NCBI GenBank assembly: GCA_964421565.1 | Contig: CAYQXJ010000004.1 | Location: 1 to 64,000 of the forward strand | Source: CAYQXJ01 sp964421565 | Lineage (GTDB): Bacteria; Planctomycetota; Brocadiia; SM23-32 | DNA length: 64,000 bases | Direction: 5' to 3' | Shown: positions 60,880-64,000 of the stretch, in pieces | How positions within the stretch are numbered: position 1 is the first letter of the stretch | Layout of the letters: every line of letters begins with the position of its first letter | The notes under the pieces: generated by a model | The model's database searches: none | What the model was told of the DNA's origin: nothing | Seen by the model: only the letters and a program-made list of their open reading frames with translations | Position numbers and translations under genes: made by a program

Positions 60880-63363
60880 TTACCCTTGTTTCGTGAACTC
60901 CATGACATGGTAGCCTTGCGCCTCGATGCGTACTCCCAGGTTGATGACCTGGTGGCCCACGCGCTGGGCATTCTCCGTCCACTCGGACCGCTCGCTCGAG
61001 TACTGGCGTACATCGTACTGCGCATCGGGCTCCAACAGCTCCCGCAACCCGACCGGCGTGGTGAGGGCCTCCTCACGGCAACTCCCCAGCGCTACCACCA
61101 CCTTTCGCTCGTCTGTCAGAGCGATCGGGTGTATCCCGGCATGGCCGACACTGACCAGTTCCGTCACGTCCCGCGTGAGCACAGACTTCGCCCCGGTTTC
61201 GCGAAAGTCAGTGTTCGCGTAGACATGCATTTGTGCGCCGTCCCGGGCGGCGAAGGCCGTGATATGCCTTCCGTGGTACGCCACGTTCCTTGCCGCTGTC
61301 CATTTCCATTCAGCGGGCATCAGCGGCCTGATAGCGGGCTCCTGAGGACTGACCATGATGCCGCACACTCCCTCGACCGCTGCCCAGAGAAAGCGGGGTG
61401 GTTCCCACGGCGATAGTCTCATGCCGCGGTTGATCAGGCTTTCCCCATCGAACCATTCGGAGAACTGGCCCGGCACAGTGTTGTACGCTCTGGGCTGTCT
61501 GATGTAATGCGCGTAAGAGGAGTGGAGCGCCTGCACCATGAAGCCGGGATGGTATCGCGCAGCGGCGAACGCGTACCAGAACGTCAGTCCGGGCCATACG
61601 CCTCCGAGCAGGCCGACGTATTTGGTAGGATCATAGAGCGGGTCAAGGCGACTGCACGTGCGCAGCCCGGCAGGCGTCCGGAAGTCGCTGCTGTTGAGCC
61701 GACGGATTATCCGGAACGCCACCTCATCCGGTGCCACTCGGAACAGCACCGGGAAGCATTCGTCCGCAGTAACGTCAGTGTGTCGTCGCCCCTCACGGTC
61801 TATGTTCAGCAGGTAGAGCTGTCGGTCCGCGTCGAGCAGGTGCTCGTTGATCGCGTCCTGCAAAGCCATCGCCGCGCCATAGAACTCTTCATAGTCGTCG
61901 TCAAGACCGATATTCTCCGCCATGTGACCCATGGCCCTGAGTGCTGCTGCGCATTCGGCGTTGATCTCGGTAACGGCGCCGTTGATCCGATATTCGGGTA
62001 TCACGTTCCGCCAGGAAGCAATGCCCCACACCTCCATTCCTTCAGCGTCACAGAACACAAGACCGCAATCGTCCCGCTGACTCAGGATGTAGCGCGAAGC
62101 TGCGGCCACCGAGTCATACACCTCGCGCAGGTAGTCCATGTCGCCCGTGCTGCGCACATGATGGTTGACTCCCAGAACGAACAGCGGCGTGCCATCATTG
62201 ATATTCAGCCCATAGTCGGCGACCTCGCCTGTACGGGCGTTGAAATACTCGGGGATCTTCCCGTTCTCGTACTGAAAACGCACGAACTGGTTCAGCAGAT
62301 GGCGCGAGGACTGTGGGCGGAAGTGATCGCACCCGTAGACAAACCATATCACGTCGCGCGCCACGACGTTGGATGAGACGCCGGGCTCGTTGGTGAAGGA
62401 CTCGCCCTGCGGATAGTGCGCGAGCACCCGCAGCATGTTGACCTTAGCCCAGAAAGCCCCCTCGTTGATCACAGGGTCCGGCGTGAAGACATCACAGCCC
62501 TGCAGTTGCTGACCCGCGTGTTGTAGCGTCGCCTCCAGCACTGCCCATGGGTCGCGGAGGCGACGAACCTGCTCAACCGCCTCGGTGCGTCCCTCAGGAG
62601 TGAACGCCAGCACAAATGCAAGCCTTTCTGTGTCGCCGGGAGAGATCTCGACGTGCACCTCGAGACAGCCCATCACGTCGCCGGCCACATCAGTGTCGCC
62701 CTCCAGAGGCGGTATGGCATCCGTATCGTAGAGTCTCCCCAAATCGTCTGTTATGACGTGCGAGGTCGGAGATCGCGTCGCCGCCAGTGACCTCACCCAG
62801 TCAGGGTTTTCTCGTTCCCAGGCGAACAGGGCGCCCAGTTCCTCGTCATACGCCCCTTCCATCGTGGGGCGCCGTTTCGTGCCGGCCAAGCGCGCAAAAG
62901 CGTACACGCTCAGTTGGCGCGTGCGTTCGGTGCACGTGTTGCGCAGCTCGATCTGGTAATAGGCGACGGTTTCGTCCCCGGGCTCACCATGAGTGACCAG
63001 CGGCACGAAGACGCGCTCCGTCACTTCCACGCGGCCCGGCAGCTTGAACTCATGCTCTTGGTAGACCGGATGGATCGTGAAACGACCCACACCCGTGGGA
63101 GTCAATGGCACGTCAGCCCGCTCCATCCGGAGCGGCTCAGAGCCGCTTACGCGGGCCTCAGAGCTGCCATAGCGCACGATGAGAGGGCCGGCGACTTCTT
63201 CCCCGACATCGGCACAGAACAGCGCGTGTACGCGACCGTCGCTTCCCGTGTTTGCCCACGTGTGGCCGTTGCCGAAACTCGCTCCCGGTCCTATGTCGGT
63301 GTCGGCCACTCTATAGCCGGGTAGCCCCCCTGCCAACCGTACAGACTCAACTACGTCCCCCAT
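60880..63363 (-). CDS. (alpha/alpha)6-barrel glycoside hydrolase/phosphorylase-like protein
   Basis: An 827-residue enzyme with an N-terminal beta-sandwich (ASFGNGHTWANTGSDGRVHA, RFTIHPVYQEHEFKLPGRVE) and a C-terminal barrel: GVSSNVVARDVIWFVYGCDHF, NGKIPEYFNARTGEVADYG, NINDGTPLFVLGV, PEYRINGAVTEINAECAAAL and GLLGGVWPGLTFWYAFAAAR. This is the general layout of GH15/GH63/GH94/glycogen-debranching relatives. I cannot fix the family; the two acidic catalytic residues are probably in the IND and EINAE regions. No signal peptide. ATG 63363 follows AGGGGGC. It would be the first gene of the operon with TVP38. Confidence 0.7.
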   Translation of the reverse strand: MGDVVESVRLAGGLPGYRVADTDIGPGASFGNGHTWANTGSDGRVHALFCADVGEEVAGPLIVRYGSSEARVSGSEPLRMERADVPLTPTGVGRFTIHPVYQEHEFKLPGRVEVTERVFVPLVTHGEPGDETVAYYQIELRNTCTERTRQLSVYAFARLAGTKRRPTMEGAYDEELGALFAWERENPDWVRSLAATRSPTSHVITDDLGRLYDTDAIPPLEGDTDVAGDVMGCLEVHVEISPGDTERLAFVLAFTPEGRTEAVEQVRRLRDPWAVLEATLQHAGQQLQGCDVFTPDPVINEGAFWAKVNMLRVLAHYPQGESFTNEPGVSSNVVARDVIWFVYGCDHFRPQSSRHLLNQFVRFQYENGKIPEYFNARTGEVADYGLNINDGTPLFVLGVNHHVRSTGDMDYLREVYDSVAAASRYILSQRDDCGLVFCDAEGMEVWGIASWRNVIPEYRINGAVTEINAECAAALRAMGHMAENIGLDDDYEEFYGAAMALQDAINEHLLDADRQLYLLNIDREGRRHTDVTADECFPVLFRVAPDEVAFRIIRRLNSSDFRTPAGLRTCSRLDPLYDPTKYVGLLGGVWPGLTFWYAFAAARYHPGFMVQALHSSYAHYIRQPRAYNTVPGQFSEWFDGESLINRGMRLSPWEPPRFLWAAVEGVCGIMVSPQEPAIRPLMPAEWKWTAARNVAYHGRHITAFAARDGAQMHVYANTDFRETGAKSVLTRDVTELVSVGHAGIHPIALTDERKVVVALGSCREEALTTPVGLRELLEPDAQYDVRQYSSERSEWTENAQRVGHQVINLGVRIEAQGYHVMEFTKQG

Positions 63364-63428
63364 GAAGCCCCCTGCTGAATGAAGTCCCAGCGACAGCCAC
63401 CAGAGTATGCCCCTGCGGCTGGCTGATT

Positions 63429-63953
63429 CTACCCCACGCCCCCTGCTTGCTTGCGGCTACCCTCCAGAAACCGCAGACGGTTCGCAAGAAGCGTCATATG
63501 GTTCATCTCCTGGTGGATGACCTCGTCGATGCGGTCTTTGCCCAGGCGCGCAGGCACCGACCGTTTCATGCCGAGATAGAACAGAATGGAATCCTTCTCC
63601 ACGTCGATAGCTCTGCGAAGCACAGCCGCGCCGGTGGCGGGTTCGCTGTCAAGCCAATCGGTCGGGTCGGCGCGCAGGTCGAAGACGTCACCTTGCGCGA
63701 GCGCCCGCAGGTACTGGTTTGCCTCGCCGTATGGGTCATAGGCGGGCTGTCGGTGTTCGTTCTCGCTCAGTTCCCGCTCCATGGCAGCGAACACTCGTCG
63801 ATGAGCGTCTTCCATATCCGCCAGGTTGAGCAGCATCCCCGAGACCTCTTCATCGTCGAACATGCAAGCGGCTCGGCGATAGAAGCAGGCGCCGTTGCGC
63901 TCGATCTGCTGTGCGATCTCGAGGACCTCCCCGGCATTGAACTCGACCGCCAT
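63429..63953 (-). CDS. Ferritin-like/rubrerythrin-type diiron protein
   Basis: A 174-residue four-helix protein. Ligands in the expected places are Glu18 (QQIERNGACFY), Glu48 and His51 (MEDAHRRVF), Glu119 (DVEKDSILFY) and Glu149 and His152 (HQEMNH), giving two ExxH-type sites. It lacks the rubredoxin CxxC tail of classical rubrerythrin. It may store iron or remove peroxide. The upstream frame ends 3 bp before its ATG, so it may be coupled to the gene that continues beyond the window. Confidence 0.85.
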   Translation of the reverse strand: MAVEFNAGEVLEIAQQIERNGACFYRRAACMFDDEEVSGMLLNLADMEDAHRRVFAAMERELSENEHRQPAYDPYGEANQYLRALAQGDVFDLRADPTDWLDSEPATGAAVLRRAIDVEKDSILFYLGMKRSVPARLGKDRIDEVIHQEMNHMTLLANRLRFLEGSRKQAGGVG

Positions 63954-63956
63954 GCC

Positions 63957-64000
63957 CTACTGCCCCCCGGTCTGGCGCTGGCCGAGCAGGTTGTTCAGCA
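63957..64000 (-). CDS. Possible 3' end of a gene entering from the right (partial)
   Basis: Read leftward, the last 13 codons are LNNLLGQRQTGGQ and TAG, 3 bp before the ferritin-like ATG. The frame is open to the window edge. It is too short to recognise, and it could be chance. Confidence 0.3.
   Translation of the reverse strand, partial: LNNLLGQRQTGGQ

Noticed and set aside
1..64000. CRISPR arrays, phage genes, toxin-antitoxin or defence islands
   Set aside because: No regularly spaced repeats, integrase, capsid, restriction or toxin genes were recognised.

Overview
The window is GC-rich, gene-dense DNA from a bacterium with an outer membrane. The evidence for the outer membrane is a heptosyltransferase (WaaF-type), a beta-barrel porin ending in Phe, ExbB/ExbD and several lipoproteins or secreted proteins. 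Flp pilins, a sulfatase remnant, MtaA/HemE-like, ThuA-like and Gfo/Idh proteins, GH116/GH94 enzymes and a C-terminal galactose-binding-like module are the mix common in the PVC group, Armatimonadota and similar uncultured phyla. I cannot assign a phylum from the sequence. No rRNA, tRNA, CRISPR array, intact insertion sequence or phage genes were seen.

Layout. 1-1.8 kb: end of an RHS/YD-repeat gene that decays into about 1.5 kb of non-coding DNA with small palindromes. 1.8-8.1 kb: zinc alcohol dehydrogenase, two Flp pilins behind a near-consensus sigma-54 promoter, dapB, and a waaF-ABC ATPase-permease operon. 8.1-18.5 kb: lipoprotein, a divergent class II aldolase-like protein, folK, a GNAT acetyltransferase, xylB behind a consensus sigma-70 promoter, an MtaA-like protein, comM/yifB, a collapsed sulfatase pseudogene and a PAS histidine kinase. 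18.4-20.4 kb: ilvB with a complete attenuation leader (leader peptide with five consecutive Val codons plus a terminator). 20.4-23.8 kb: an ExbB-ExbD operon whose third gene is a large membrane-anchored coiled-coil protein instead of TonB. 24-30.6 kb: a SpoIIE-type phosphatase and two large glycan enzymes (GH116-like, GH94-like).

30.7-45.2 kb is a nitrogen-assimilation island read leftward: a NifA-type GAF/AAA+/Fis activator, a porin, amt2, glnK2, amt1, glnK1, glnA, gltB and gltD. The two glnK copies and the 3' ends of the two amt genes lie in a perfect direct repeat of about 557 bp. Sigma-54-like elements sit 113-115 bp upstream of the porin and amt1 starts. Together the genes would bring ammonium in (porin, Amt), sense nitrogen state (PII, activator) and assimilate it (GS-GOGAT). 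A small MITE-like element abuts the gltD stop codon.

45.2-64 kb: a secreted transglutaminase, a deleted gamma-glutamyltransferase pseudogene, ThuA-like, HD-domain, glutaredoxin-like and BtrH-like proteins, a TIM-barrel/Gfo-Idh fusion, a cyclophilin, a 33-residue Lys-rich protein with its own promoter and terminator, an MFS transporter, and a leftward run of (alpha/alpha)6 glycosidase, TVP38 membrane protein, FAD disulfide reductase and a fused arsenosugar-type glycosyltransferase. A ferritin-like protein closes the window.

Recurring themes are gene decay by internal deletion (RHS, sulfatase, comM remnant, ggt) and regulation visible in the DNA (sigma-54 promoters, ilv attenuation).
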